A stretch of 64,000 nt of DNA, from NCBI RefSeq assembly GCF_900086585.1, contig NZ_FLKM01000009.1, positions 1,426,001 through 1,490,000 of the forward strand, written 5' to 3'. Origin of the DNA: Emergencia timonensis (GTDB taxonomy: Bacteria; Bacillota; Clostridia; Peptostreptococcales; Anaerovoracaceae). Under the pieces are notes generated by a model. It ran no database searches. It saw nothing but the letters and a program-made list of their open reading frames with translations, and was not told where the DNA came from. Position 1 is the stretch's first letter; every line of letters begins with the position of its first letter. This document shows, piece after piece, positions 50,633 to 59,856 of the stretch. The translations under genes and the position numbers were made by a program.

Positions 50633-53374
50633 ATGGAGAAAAATTTAGCAAAGACTTATAACCCAAAGGATTTTGAAGACAGAATATATCAGATGTGGGA
50701 AGAGAACGGCGCGTTTAAGGCAGAGGTAAACCCTGACAAGAAGCCCTTCACCATCGTCATGCCGCCGCCAAATATTACAGGGCAGCTCCACATGGGACAC
50801 GCTTTGGATCAGACCCTGCAGGATGTTCTGACCAGATGGAAGAGAATGCAAGGATACAGTGCGCTGTGGCTGCCGGGGTCGGATCACGCCAGCATTGCCA
50901 CAGAGGTCAAGGTCGTAGAGAAAATCAGAGAAGAAGAGGGCAAGGAAAAGGAAGACCTGGGCAGAGAGGAGTTCCTGAACCGCGCCTGGGCTTGGAAAGA
51001 CGAGTACGGCGGCAGAATCACCAGACAGTGCCGCAAACTGGGAGATTCCTGCGACTGGAGCAGAGAGCGCTTTACCATGGACGAAGGCTGCAATAAAGCC
51101 GTCAGACATTTCTTCGTACAATTATATAACAAAGGACTCATCTACAGAGGAAACAGGCTGATCAACTGGTGCCCGCAGTGCGGTACATCTTTGTCTGACG
51201 CAGAGGTAGAACACGAAGACAAGAACGGCCTCTACTGGTACTTCCGTTATCCGGCGGCAGAAGAAGGCGCAGAGGATATGATCGTCGCCACTTCGAGACC
51301 GGAAACCATGTTCGGCGACGTGGCTATCGCCGTTCACCCTGATGATGAGAGATATAAAGATATGGTCGGAAAGAAAGTCATCCTGCCGCTGGTAGGAAAA
51401 GAGATTCCGATCATTGCAGACCCATATCCAGACCCAGAAAAGGGTACTGGCGCCGTTAAAATTACACCGGCACATGACCCTAACGACTTCGAGGTGGGAC
51501 AGCGCGCAGGCCTGGAAAGTCCATCCTGCATCAACCTGGATGCGACTATGAATGACTTAGCGGGCAAGTACGAGGGAATGGACCGCTACGCGTGCAGAAA
51601 ACAGTGGGTCAAGGATTTGGACGAGGCTGGCTACCTGGTTAAGACAGAAGAAAAGGTCATCCCTGTAGGCGAGTGTTACAGATGCCATACCGTCATCGAG
51701 CCGATGCTTTCCGATCAGTGGTTCGTCAAAATGGAAGATCTGGCAAAGCCGGCTATCGAAGCGGCAAAATCAGGCCAATTGCAGCATGTTCCGGAGAGAT
51801 TTGAAAAAACCTATCTGCACTGGTTAGAAGAGATCAGAGACTGGTGCATTTCCCGTCAGCTCTGGTGGGGACACAGAATCCCGGCCTGGTACTGTCAGGA
51901 GTGCGGTGAGCTGATCGTCAGCGAAGAAGATCCGAGCAAATGTCCGAAGTGCGGCTCGACAGATCTGAAACAGGACGAGGACGTCCTCGACACCTGGTTC
52001 TCATCCGCCCTGTGGCCGTTCTCAACCTTGGGCTGGCCAGATAAGACAAAAGACCTGGAATACTTCTACCCGACTGATGTACTGGTAACGGGTTACGACA
52101 TCATCTTCTTCTGGGTTGTCCGCATGGTATTCTCTGGCTGCGAGGCCATGGATATGCCGCCGTTCCACCACGTCTATGTCCACGGGCTCGTAAGGGATGC
52201 AGAAGGCCGCAAGATGAGCAAGTCCTTAGGCAACGGCATCGACCCGCTGGAGGTTATCGACCAATTCGGCGCCGACGCACTGCGTTTCATGCTGACCACT
52301 GGTATCACGCCGGGCAACGACATGAGATTCAAAGAAGACAAGCTGGAATCATCCAGAAACTTTGCCAACAAGCTTTGGAATGCATCCCGCTTTGTCATCA
52401 TGAACCTGCAGGACGAAGATGGCAACTTCAAAGAATTAGCAAAATGCTGCGGTGACTGCTGCGGCATGGCTTGCGGAGATACGACCAACTTCAGCAATAT
52501 CGCCCTGCGTGACGAGGACAAGTGGATCATCAGCAGAGTTAACGATGCGGTAGAATATGTTACAAATGCACTGGAAAAATATGACCTCGCCCTGGCTGGC
52601 CAGAAGGTTTATGAGCTGATCTGGAATGAATACTGCGATTGGTATATCGAACTGGTCAAGAAGAGACTCTGGGGTGACGATGAAGAAGACAAGAAAGTCG
52701 TAAGGTTCGTCCTCGTCATGGTTCTCAAAAACATGCTGGAAATGCTGCACCCGTTCATGCCATTCATCACAGAAGAAATTTGGTCCTTCCTGCCGCATTC
52801 CGACTGCGAGAGAGAAGACAATCCGAACTGCTATCTGATCAAGGCCAAGTGGCCGGAAGTTTCAGAGGCGAGACGCTTTGCTGCGGAAGAAGAGAGACTG
52901 GAAACAGCCATGGAAGCCATTCGCGCCATCAGAAATATTCGGGCAGAGGCAGAAGCGGTACCAAGCAAGAAACTGACCGCCGTCATCTATGCAGAAGGTG
53001 AGAAACTTGATACCATCAAGAGCGGCGAGAGATATATCAAAGATCTGGCGAACATCACAGACATCAAGTTCGTCACTGACAAAGCCGAAGTGCCGGAAGA
53101 GGTCATGTCCGCCGTCATCGAGGGAATCGAAATCTTCATTCCGCTGGATGATCTGGTTGACTTTAACGCCGAATTCGACAGACTGACCAAAGAAAAGAAG
53201 AAGCTGGAAGGCGAAGTAAAGAGAGTTGCCGGCAAGCTTTCCAACCAGGGATTCCTGGCCAAAGCGCCGGAAAAGGTGGTCAATGAGGAAAAAGAAAAGC
53301 AGGCCAAGTACGAGGATATGCTGGCGAAGGTAGAAGCCAGACTGGAAATGGTAGCAAAGAAAGTGAACAAATAA
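50633..53374 (+). CDS. valS: Valyl-tRNA synthetase
   Basis: This 913-residue class I synthetase has the HIGH-type motif in PPPNITGQLHMGHAL and KMSKS in GRKMSKSLGN, an editing (CP1) domain with zinc-type cysteines (WCPQCG and YCQECG...CPKCG), an anticodon-binding domain and the C-terminal coiled coil expected for ValS. A cysteine-rich stretch, KCCGDCCGMACGD (C605, C606, C609, C610, C614), lies in the anticodon-binding part and is unusual. It is controlled by the upstream T-box and followed 1 nt later by folC. Confidence 0.97.
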   Translation: MEKNLAKTYNPKDFEDRIYQMWEENGAFKAEVNPDKKPFTIVMPPPNITGQLHMGHALDQTLQDVLTRWKRMQGYSALWLPGSDHASIATEVKVVEKIREEEGKEKEDLGREEFLNRAWAWKDEYGGRITRQCRKLGDSCDWSRERFTMDEGCNKAVRHFFVQLYNKGLIYRGNRLINWCPQCGTSLSDAEVEHEDKNGLYWYFRYPAAEEGAEDMIVATSRPETMFGDVAIAVHPDDERYKDMVGKKVILPLVGKEIPIIADPYPDPEKGTGAVKITPAHDPNDFEVGQRAGLESPSCINLDATMNDLAGKYEGMDRYACRKQWVKDLDEAGYLVKTEEKVIPVGECYRCHTVIEPMLSDQWFVKMEDLAKPAIEAAKSGQLQHVPERFEKTYLHWLEEIRDWCISRQLWWGHRIPAWYCQECGELIVSEEDPSKCPKCGSTDLKQDEDVLDTWFSSALWPFSTLGWPDKTKDLEYFYPTDVLVTGYDIIFFWVVRMVFSGCEAMDMPPFHHVYVHGLVRDAEGRKMSKSLGNGIDPLEVIDQFGADALRFMLTTGITPGNDMRFKEDKLESSRNFANKLWNASRFVIMNLQDEDGNFKELAKCCGDCCGMACGDTTNFSNIALRDEDKWIISRVNDAVEYVTNALEKYDLALAGQKVYELIWNEYCDWYIELVKKRLWGDDEEDKKVVRFVLVMVLKNMLEMLHPFMPFITEEIWSFLPHSDCEREDNPNCYLIKAKWPEVSEARRFAAEEERLETAMEAIRAIRNIRAEAEAVPSKKLTAVIYAEGEKLDTIKSGERYIKDLANITDIKFVTDKAEVPEEVMSAVIEGIEIFIPLDDLVDFNAEFDRLTKEKKKLEGEVKRVAGKLSNQGFLAKAPEKVVNEEKEKQAKYEDMLAKVEARLEMVAKKVNK

Positions 53375-53375
53375 G

Positions 53376-54656
53376 ATGGATGCAATTAACAAGATACACG
53401 AATTTTTGCGATTCGGCAGTGTCCTGGGATTAGAACGGATGAATGTTCTTTTGGAGAAGCTGGGAAACCCCCAGGACGAACTCAAGGTCATTCACGTGGC
53501 AGGCACCAACGGCAAAGGTTCCATCTGCAGATATGTTTACGAAGTATTACAGGCGGCCGGTTATCAGACCGGCCTCTATACTTCCCCATATATCGAAGTG
53601 TTCAATGAACGAATCGAGTTTGACGGCGCCTATATTTCCGACGAGGACCTGAATCGATGCAGTGAAATTGTTCTCGCCAAGGCTGAAGAAATGGTAAAAG
53701 AAGGAGAGGAGTCGCCGACAGAGTTTGAGGTGGTGACAGCAATCGCCTTTCTTTACTTTAAAGAGCAGAAAGCGGACTATGTGGTTCTGGAAGTCGGCCT
53801 TGGCGGCAGGGGGGATTCCACCAACGTGGTAAAGCATCCACTTGCCTGCGTCATTGCTTCTATATCCCTGGATCACACCGACCGTCTCGGGGAAACCATC
53901 CCCGAAATCGCCTTTGAAAAAGCAGGCATCATCAAAGCGGGATGCCCTGTAATTTCTGCAACTGACAGAGCGGAAGCCAAAGAGGTATTTATCAGGAGGG
54001 CAGAAGAACTGGATGCTCCTTTCTATGACGTGCAGCAGCTTTCCTATGAAATAACAGAACAAACTTTAGCAGGCTATCGTTTTGAAACAGAAATTCTGGG
54101 GAAAAAATATGATATAGAGATTTCCATGTTGGGAAAACATCAGATTCAGAATGCCCTGGCAGCTCTTTATACAATCGCACTGCTCAATGAACAGGGAAGC
54201 ATCACAGTAACGATGGAGGCCATCAAACAGGGGTTTAGGTGGGCAAAACAGATAGGTCGTTTTGAAATATTGAAGAGAGATCCTTTTGTCATTATCGACG
54301 GCGCCCATAACCCGGATGGATCAAATGCACTGCGGGAGGCGGTTAACCGTCACTTTGAGGGGAAAAAGATTTTGATGACTGTGGGAATATTGCAGGACAA
54401 AGATGTAGATGAGGTATTAGACAATTTTCTCGCTATCACAAATGATTTTGTCGTCACAGAGCCGGAAAATCCGAGAAAGCTTGCGGCAGCCCAACTTGCA
54501 AAAATGATTACCGCAAAGGGCGGGAATTGTATTATAATAGAATCACCAAAAGATGCGGCAGAATATGGAAAACAGCGATATGAGGATTATGACCTGCTTC
54601 TCTTTGCAGGATCACTATATTTAATTGGAGAGATTAGGGGGTACCTACATGAGTAA
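53376..54656 (+). CDS. folC: Folylpolyglutamate synthase / dihydrofolate synthase
   Basis: This 426-residue Mur-ligase-fold enzyme has VAGTNGKGSICRYV as P-loop, LEVGLGGRGDSTNV, SLDHTDRLGETIPEIAFEKAG and IIDGAHNPDGSNAL. It adds glutamate to dihydropteroate and folates. Located after valS under the T-box, a common clostridial/bacillar order, and separate from the fol operon at 33.5-36.2 kb. It overlaps the lipid kinase gene by 8 nt. Confidence 0.95.
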   Translation: MDAINKIHEFLRFGSVLGLERMNVLLEKLGNPQDELKVIHVAGTNGKGSICRYVYEVLQAAGYQTGLYTSPYIEVFNERIEFDGAYISDEDLNRCSEIVLAKAEEMVKEGEESPTEFEVVTAIAFLYFKEQKADYVVLEVGLGGRGDSTNVVKHPLACVIASISLDHTDRLGETIPEIAFEKAGIIKAGCPVISATDRAEAKEVFIRRAEELDAPFYDVQQLSYEITEQTLAGYRFETEILGKKYDIEISMLGKHQIQNALAALYTIALLNEQGSITVTMEAIKQGFRWAKQIGRFEILKRDPFVIIDGAHNPDGSNALREAVNRHFEGKKILMTVGILQDKDVDEVLDNFLAITNDFVVTEPENPRKLAAAQLAKMITAKGGNCIIIESPKDAAEYGKQRYEDYDLLLFAGSLYLIGEIRGYLHE

Positions 54657-55578
54657 GAACGTGAAGAAAGTGATTTTATTCTATAACCCGAGCTCCGGGA
54701 GTGGGATGTTCAAGAATAACTTGGACAATATCATCGGCCGATACCAAAATGAGGGGTATCAGGTCATACCAATCAGAGCGGCTCACGGCCACGCTATTTA
54801 TGACTATCTGGCCGATTTAGATAAGGAGACCTATAGGGAGGAATATCGGCAGATTATCGCTGCTGGCGGGGACGGCACCATCAATATCTGTGTCAATGCC
54901 ATGATCAGAAACGATATCTATCTTCCACTGGCCATTATGCCAGCTGGAACTGCCAACGACTTTGCCTACTATTTCAACATTCCTAACGAGATAGACAGAA
55001 TGCTGGACATTGCTTTGGGGAACAATTATACATATGCCGACGTGGGCAAGGTCAACGACCGTTTCTTTATCAACGTAGCTGCCATCGGGCAAGTCGTCGA
55101 CGTCAGCCAGAAGACTGACCCCACACTTAAGAATACAATCGGCGTTTTGGCATATTATCTGAAGGGACTTTCTGAAGTACCGAATCTAAAGCCGATCAAA
55201 GTGACTTTGACAACGCCGGAAAAAGTCTATAAAGAGAAGATGTACTTCATGGTGGTCATGAACGGAAAATCTGCAGGGGGGTTCAAGAAGATTTCACCAG
55301 ATTCAGAAATCAACGACGGATTGCTGGATGTCATGTTGTTTAGAAATATGACCTTATTGGAAATGCCGGGCGTGTTTATGAAAATTCTGCAGGGCAACCA
55401 TCCTTCCAGCAAGAAGGTCCTCCATTTTCAGACCAGCAAATTAAAGATCGAGGCTGACAGCGATCTGCCGACGGACATTGACGGCGAACACGGTGAGAAG
55501 TTCCCATTAGAATTTAATGTATTACATAACAGATTGAAGATCTGTACTTTAGAAGATAATATGGGGGAAGAGATATAA
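54649..55578 (+). CDS. Diacylglycerol kinase family lipid kinase (YegS/DgkB type)
   Basis: This 309-residue protein has the DAGK catalytic signature AAGGDGTINICVNAM and PAGTANDFAYYFNIP, plus FYNPSSGSG at the N-terminus. It should phosphorylate diacylglycerol or a related lipid at the membrane surface, recycling lipoteichoic acid by-products. A small frame extension upstream lacks a ribosome binding site; ATG 54649 is favoured. Confidence 0.88.
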   Translation: MSKNVKKVILFYNPSSGSGMFKNNLDNIIGRYQNEGYQVIPIRAAHGHAIYDYLADLDKETYREEYRQIIAAGGDGTINICVNAMIRNDIYLPLAIMPAGTANDFAYYFNIPNEIDRMLDIALGNNYTYADVGKVNDRFFINVAAIGQVVDVSQKTDPTLKNTIGVLAYYLKGLSEVPNLKPIKVTLTTPEKVYKEKMYFMVVMNGKSAGGFKKISPDSEINDGLLDVMLFRNMTLLEMPGVFMKILQGNHPSSKKVLHFQTSKLKIEADSDLPTDIDGEHGEKFPLEFNVLHNRLKICTLEDNMGEEI

Positions 55579-55579
55579 A

Positions 55580-56026
55580 ATGATGCGTTTAATCATGAAA
55601 GAAACAGATGAATATGAAAGACTGGTTAAATTTTTCGTAGAAAATGAACTGGAATTTGACGGTGATGAAGAGGTGGATACCGACATCGTGAAATGTTACA
55701 AGGTGACTCACGGCGAGGAGGACTTTTTAGTCGGCGGCGTGGTTCTGGCAAAACGAGAGGGACGCTACATCATCGACGGCATCGCCGTAGACAAGATGTA
55801 CCGGAAAAGCAAAGTCGGTGAGATTCTGCTGAAAAAGGTGATAGAGCAGGTGAAAGAGCTGGGTGGTAAAGAACTCTATCTGGTGGCCAGAGCGCCGGGA
55901 TTCTTTAAGAAGAACGGCTTTGTTGCCGTAGACCCTGACACTGCGCCCAACTTTTTTGAATGCAAGTATTGCCCGCAGTATCAGGTGAGCTGCCATCCTG
56001 AGGTGATGAAGCTGGAGATTGCATAA
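55580..56026 (+). CDS. GNAT family N-acetyltransferase
   Basis: This 148-residue protein has a GNAT acetyl-CoA core (YIIDGIAVDKMYRKSKVGEI, then LLKKVIEQVKELGG, APGFFKKNGF) and a C-terminal cysteine pair in FECKYCPQYQVSCHPE that is uncommon in GNATs and might bind metal. It starts 1 nt after the lipid kinase and its stop overlaps the ThrE-type gene by 1 nt. Substrate unknown. Confidence 0.82.
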   Translation: MMRLIMKETDEYERLVKFFVENELEFDGDEEVDTDIVKCYKVTHGEEDFLVGGVVLAKREGRYIIDGIAVDKMYRKSKVGEILLKKVIEQVKELGGKELYLVARAPGFFKKNGFVAVDPDTAPNFFECKYCPQYQVSCHPEVMKLEIA

Positions 56027-56784
56027 TGGATTTTGACAGAGTTTTGCAAGGAATTCTTGATATCGGTGAGGAGATGGTGGTCTGCGGTGCAGAGGTGAAC
56101 CGTGTGGAGGACAGCATTTACCGCATGTGTGAAAGCTATGGTGCTGACAGGATCAATGTCTTCATCATTACTTCCAATATACAGGTCACCATGGAAGCGC
56201 CTGACGGCAGAATCCTCACGCACATACGGCGTATCGTCCGCTACGATGCCAACTTTGACCGGCTGGATTATCTCAATGATCTCAGCCGTTATGTCTGCGC
56301 CAATCTGCCGGAACCGGATGCCATGCGGCAGAAGTTTGACGAGGTCATGAATCGCCCTAAACAGCATATCGCACTGAAGTTCATCGGCGCGATTCTGGTT
56401 TCCGGCGGGTTTACAGTTTTCTTCGGCGGAAGCTGGCTGGACTGCATCGCCGCCTCCATCGACGGTGTCGTAATTGTTTTGATGGAGTTATTTCTGGCAT
56501 CAAGGGAGAAAAACCAGATTGTGTATAACTTTGTGGTTTCCGTCGTCGCCGGTATTACGGCGCTGCTGCTTGTACAGATCGGTCTTGGCGACCACTCTGA
56601 CAAGATCATGATCGGCGGTATCATGTTGCTGATTCCTGGCATCGCCATGACCAACGCCATCCGAGATATGCTGATTGGAGACATCGCCTCCGGTCTTTTG
56701 CGCCTGGTCAACTCGATTCTGGTGGCTGCTGCTATCGCCTGCGGTTTTGCCTTTACCATTATCGTTCTGGGAGGTGTGCTATGA
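56026..56784 (+). CDS. Threonine/serine exporter, ThrE N-terminal component (YjjP-like)
   Basis: This 252-residue protein has a soluble N-terminal domain (EEMVVCGAEVNRVEDSIYRM, the conserved ThrE motif) and five membrane helices from about residue 118. It is the larger half of split ThrE-type exporters. The partner gene follows with a 4-nt overlap. In E. coli the YjjPB pair exports succinate; related ThrE proteins export threonine and serine. Confidence 0.9.
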   Translation: MDFDRVLQGILDIGEEMVVCGAEVNRVEDSIYRMCESYGADRINVFIITSNIQVTMEAPDGRILTHIRRIVRYDANFDRLDYLNDLSRYVCANLPEPDAMRQKFDEVMNRPKQHIALKFIGAILVSGGFTVFFGGSWLDCIAASIDGVVIVLMELFLASREKNQIVYNFVVSVVAGITALLLVQIGLGDHSDKIMIGGIMLLIPGIAMTNAIRDMLIGDIASGLLRLVNSILVAAAIACGFAFTIIVLGGVL

Positions 56785-57254
56785 TTGTTCAACTTGCATC
56801 AGCCTTCCTGGGTTCCCTGGGCTTTGCCCTGATTCTCAAGATCAAAGGCAGACAGGTTCTATACGCCGGTATCGGGGGACTGGTCACATGGTTTATCTAT
56901 TTGATGGTCTTTGCCGAGCTGCAGAGCGATTTTATTGCCAATCTGATTGCGGCGGTCTATGTAGCGATTTATGCCGAGCTGATGGCCAGGGTCAACAAAG
57001 CGCCGGCGACCATTTTTCTGACAGCGGCTGCTGTACCGCTGATACCTGGCGGCAGGCTGTATTATACCATGTTCGGCCTGGTCAGCGAAGACGACGCCAT
57101 GTTCGTAGAAAACGGCACGGCTGCTATCATCATCGCTCTGGCGATTTCACTGGGCTTCGTCTTTGTAGCGGTGGTGAACAAATACGTCAACAGGTTTTTA
57201 TATGGGAAAAGGCAAAAACGCCTCGCTGCCAAAGCAAAAGAGAATACGAATTAA
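56781..57254 (+). CDS. Threonine/serine exporter, ThrE C-terminal component (YjjB-like)
   Basis: This 157-residue membrane protein has five helices and the VPLIPGGRLYYTMFGL segment of the ThrE_2 domain. It pairs with the upstream YjjP-like protein to make a complete exporter. It is the last gene of the T-box operon; the 3' region has no clear terminator and runs directly into repeat units. Confidence 0.9.
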   Translation: MIVQLASAFLGSLGFALILKIKGRQVLYAGIGGLVTWFIYLMVFAELQSDFIANLIAAVYVAIYAELMARVNKAPATIFLTAAAVPLIPGGRLYYTMFGLVSEDDAMFVENGTAAIIIALAISLGFVFVAVVNKYVNRFLYGKRQKRLAAKAKENTN

Positions 57255-57313
57255 TAATGAAGGCAAACCGGCCTCTGTTCACGCCGATTTGTCTTTTGAA
57301 TTTTTGAATCATT

Positions 57314-57550
57314 ATGGTATAATGAACGCAAAGATTTTACAGCTTCGCTGCAAGGAAGCGTTCATTGAATCATAAATTGCGATTGTGTTTTCAAATGTAT
57401 ATTCATGGTATAATAGTTCCACGATCCAACGGCGTTGCCGCAAGGAAGGAACTATTGAATCATGTGCTATGATTTTATTTTCAAAGGAATGCACATGGTA
57501 TAATGAACGCAAAGATTTTACGGCGTTGCCGTAAGGAAGCGTTGATATAA
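57314..57550 (+). repeat. Tandem promoter-hairpin repeats (units of 91, 90 and about 55 bp)
   Basis: Three units start with ATGGTATAAT (TATAAT at 57318, 57409 and 57499). In each, a 9-bp arm at the TATAAT end pairs with an arm after an inner hairpin: AATGAACGC/GCGTTCATT in unit 1 and AATAGTTCC/GGAACTATT in unit 2, while unit 3 retains only AACGC/GCGTT. The inner hairpin is TTACGGC-GTT-GCCGTAA in unit 3 and CAGC-TTC-GCTG in unit 1. The units continue into a second hairpin based on GAATCAT. They fill the 57255-57564 gap and supply an extended -10 promoter before the U32 gene. Confidence 0.75.
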
Positions 57551-57564
57551 AAGGAAAGGAAGTT

Positions 57565-57630
57565 ATGATGTTTTATATCTATAAACATCATACAAGAAAA
57601 TATGACAGAACTATTAGCTCCGGCCGGTAA
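57565..57630 (+). CDS. Possible leader peptide (21 aa) overlapping the U32 gene start
   Basis: ATG ATG at 57565 follows an AAAGGAAAGGAAG ribosome binding site and encodes MMFYIYKHHTRKYDRTISSG plus Arg before TAA at 57628-57630. The U32 start at 57602 is in another frame and has only a weak site of its own. Translation of this leader could couple to the main gene. It may equally be a chance frame. Confidence 0.4.
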   Translation: MMFYIYKHHTRKYDRTISSGR

Positions 57631-59845
57631 TATAGAAGCCTTGAAGGCTGCAGTCTCAAATGGTGCAGACGCAGTTTATTTAGGTATGCAGAAATTTGGC
57701 GCCCGCGCCTATTCTGCCAACTTTGATTTGGAAAGCTTAAAAGAGGCGACTGCATACGCACATCTCAGAAATGTTAAGATTTATGTAACCATGAACACGA
57801 TCGTATTTGAAGACGAGCTTGAAGACATGAGAAAGCAGCTTGCGAAGCTGAACGAAATAGGTGTCGATGGCGTTATCGTACAGGACCTTGCCGTCTTTGA
57901 TTATATGGTCAGAAATTTTGCCGATATGGAGGTTCACTGTTCAACCCAGATGGGAATCGACGATCTGGAAGGAACGTTGCTATTCAAGGAGCTTCAGGCC
58001 AAGAGAGTCGTTTTAGCTCGTGAGACCCCAATTGAAAAAGTAAAAGAAATTAAAAAAATTGCTAAAATTCCTTTGGAAATCTTTGTTCACGGGGCTTTAT
58101 GCGTGTCCTATTCCGGTAACTGTATCATGTCCGGACTGATAGGCTATCGCAGCGGTAATCGTGGAAGATGCGTGGGTTCCTGCCGTAAACCCTACGAACT
58201 GATAGACAGAACCACAGGCAATTCCTTGGGAAAAAGTTATATTTTATCGACAAAGGATTTGAATACCATTGACTATATAGACGATCTGAAAGAAATCGAT
58301 TCGCTGAAGATAGAAGGACGAATGAAGGAACCGGCTTATGTCGCCAATGTTGTATCAAAATATAGACTGGCATTAGATGGCAAAGCCAGCGCAGAAGACA
58401 AGGAGAATCTAAACAAAACCTTTAACAGAACCTATACCAAAGGCTATCTGTTCCATGAAGATGTCAAAGACATTACCAACATTCAGAAACCTAACAATTT
58501 CGGCTACGAAATCGGTAAAATCACAAAATCCTACAAGGGTATGTACGAGATAACCCTCAGCAGGGTTTTGAACCAGAATGATATGATCAGAATTGACCAC
58601 GATAACGAGGATGTTAACCTATCCGTCGTAAAACTGTATGACAGAGAGGGGAACTTGATTAACAAGGCAGATCATGTCTGCTACATCAAAATTAAAGAGC
58701 AGCTTTCAATGGGCGACATCGTATATAAGACGAAAGATTACCTATACTACAAAGAGCTGGAATCTGGACTGGATAAAGAATTCAAGCGTTTTGATCTGGA
58801 CCTCAAAGTGTACGCTTATCCTAATTCTCATCTGGTCATAGATGCCGAAGGATTGGGCTGTCATTATTTGTATGAGAGTGACGAAACCCTGGGTGAGGCG
58901 ATGAATCATCCCACCACAAAAGATCAGGTTGTAAAGCAGTTATCAAGGCTAAACGACACAATCTTCACCTTGGGCAGCGTGGATTTTGAAGAATATCATG
59001 CATTCATTCCGGCAAAATTACTGAATAGCGCGCGAAGAGAAATCGTGCAGAACTTATATGCATCAAAGCTTTGCAATCAGAAAAAGAGGACGAAAGAGGC
59101 AGAGCCGAAGGAAAAAATCGCCTTTATTCCCAAACAACCTTACCTTACGGCCACGGTAACGACAAAGGAGCAATACGATGCTTGCCTGCGTGCTGGAATC
59201 AAAGAAGTGTATTTTGACAACATCATCAGAAGAAATCAGAATTCCTATGAGGAAAAAGAGGGAGAACTTTTGATTGGAGGCTATGGCGGAGTCTATCAAT
59301 ACAGACAAACCAATCCTTTTGTTACCGACTATTCCTTCAATGTCGTCAATTCAGTCAGTTGCTATGAGCTGCACCGCTTAGGCGCCAAAAGGGTGACATT
59401 GTCCTATGAATTAAACAAAACACAAATCCGAGAACTGATTGACGCCTATTATAAGGAGAACGAGGGCTATCCGGCCCTGGAGATGATTGTTTATGGCCGC
59501 GCACCTTTGATGTTTACAAAATATTGCCCGCTGAAGAAACTAGATCAGTGTGGTATTTGTAAAACAAAATCCTACCAAATAGAAGATGAATATGGAAAAT
59601 TTCCTGTTATTTCTCATGACGATTGTACGACTACGATTCTTAACGGCAAAATATTGAACCTTCTGGATGAAGTGCCGTTATTGGAAGGAATTGAAAGTTT
59701 CAGACTGAACTTTACCATCGAATCTGCAGAGGAAGTCTTCAAAGTGTCCAGCGATGCCATCGGAAAATTAAGCGGGGTATTAGATAGAACTCTTTTTAAT
59801 CAGGAAACTGATACAAGAGGACATTTTAATCAGAAAATTATATAG
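57602..59845 (+). CDS. Peptidase U32 family protein (RlhA/YrrO-like)
   Basis: This 747-residue protein starts MTELLAPAGNIEALKAAV, the U32 barrel, with NTIVFEDE, HCSTQMGI and the cysteine segment HGALCVSYSGNCIMSG...GRCVGSCRKPYEL. A long C-terminal region (beyond about 400) contains DUF3656-like sequence and a last cysteine cluster KYCPLKKLDQCGICK. Several U32 proteins modify RNA (RlhA 23S rRNA, TrhP tRNA hydroxylation) rather than cut peptides, and the cysteines fit an iron-sulfur cluster. The RNA modification role is likely but inferred. Confidence 0.87.
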   Translation: MTELLAPAGNIEALKAAVSNGADAVYLGMQKFGARAYSANFDLESLKEATAYAHLRNVKIYVTMNTIVFEDELEDMRKQLAKLNEIGVDGVIVQDLAVFDYMVRNFADMEVHCSTQMGIDDLEGTLLFKELQAKRVVLARETPIEKVKEIKKIAKIPLEIFVHGALCVSYSGNCIMSGLIGYRSGNRGRCVGSCRKPYELIDRTTGNSLGKSYILSTKDLNTIDYIDDLKEIDSLKIEGRMKEPAYVANVVSKYRLALDGKASAEDKENLNKTFNRTYTKGYLFHEDVKDITNIQKPNNFGYEIGKITKSYKGMYEITLSRVLNQNDMIRIDHDNEDVNLSVVKLYDREGNLINKADHVCYIKIKEQLSMGDIVYKTKDYLYYKELESGLDKEFKRFDLDLKVYAYPNSHLVIDAEGLGCHYLYESDETLGEAMNHPTTKDQVVKQLSRLNDTIFTLGSVDFEEYHAFIPAKLLNSARREIVQNLYASKLCNQKKRTKEAEPKEKIAFIPKQPYLTATVTTKEQYDACLRAGIKEVYFDNIIRRNQNSYEEKEGELLIGGYGGVYQYRQTNPFVTDYSFNVVNSVSCYELHRLGAKRVTLSYELNKTQIRELIDAYYKENEGYPALEMIVYGRAPLMFTKYCPLKKLDQCGICKTKSYQIEDEYGKFPVISHDDCTTTILNGKILNLLDEVPLLEGIESFRLNFTIESAEEVFKVSSDAIGKLSGVLDRTLFNQETDTRGHFNQKII

Positions 59846-59856
59846 AATATACGACA

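Noticed and set aside
57312..57512. 66-codon minus-strand frame in the repeat array, with internally similar peptide segments
   Set aside because: The peptide similarity only mirrors the 90-bp DNA repeat; no start signals or conservation in unit 3.
57314..57550. Short CRISPR-like array
   Set aside because: Repeat spacing is regular, but the units are contiguous, carry promoter and hairpin sequence, and have no unique spacers or cas genes nearby.
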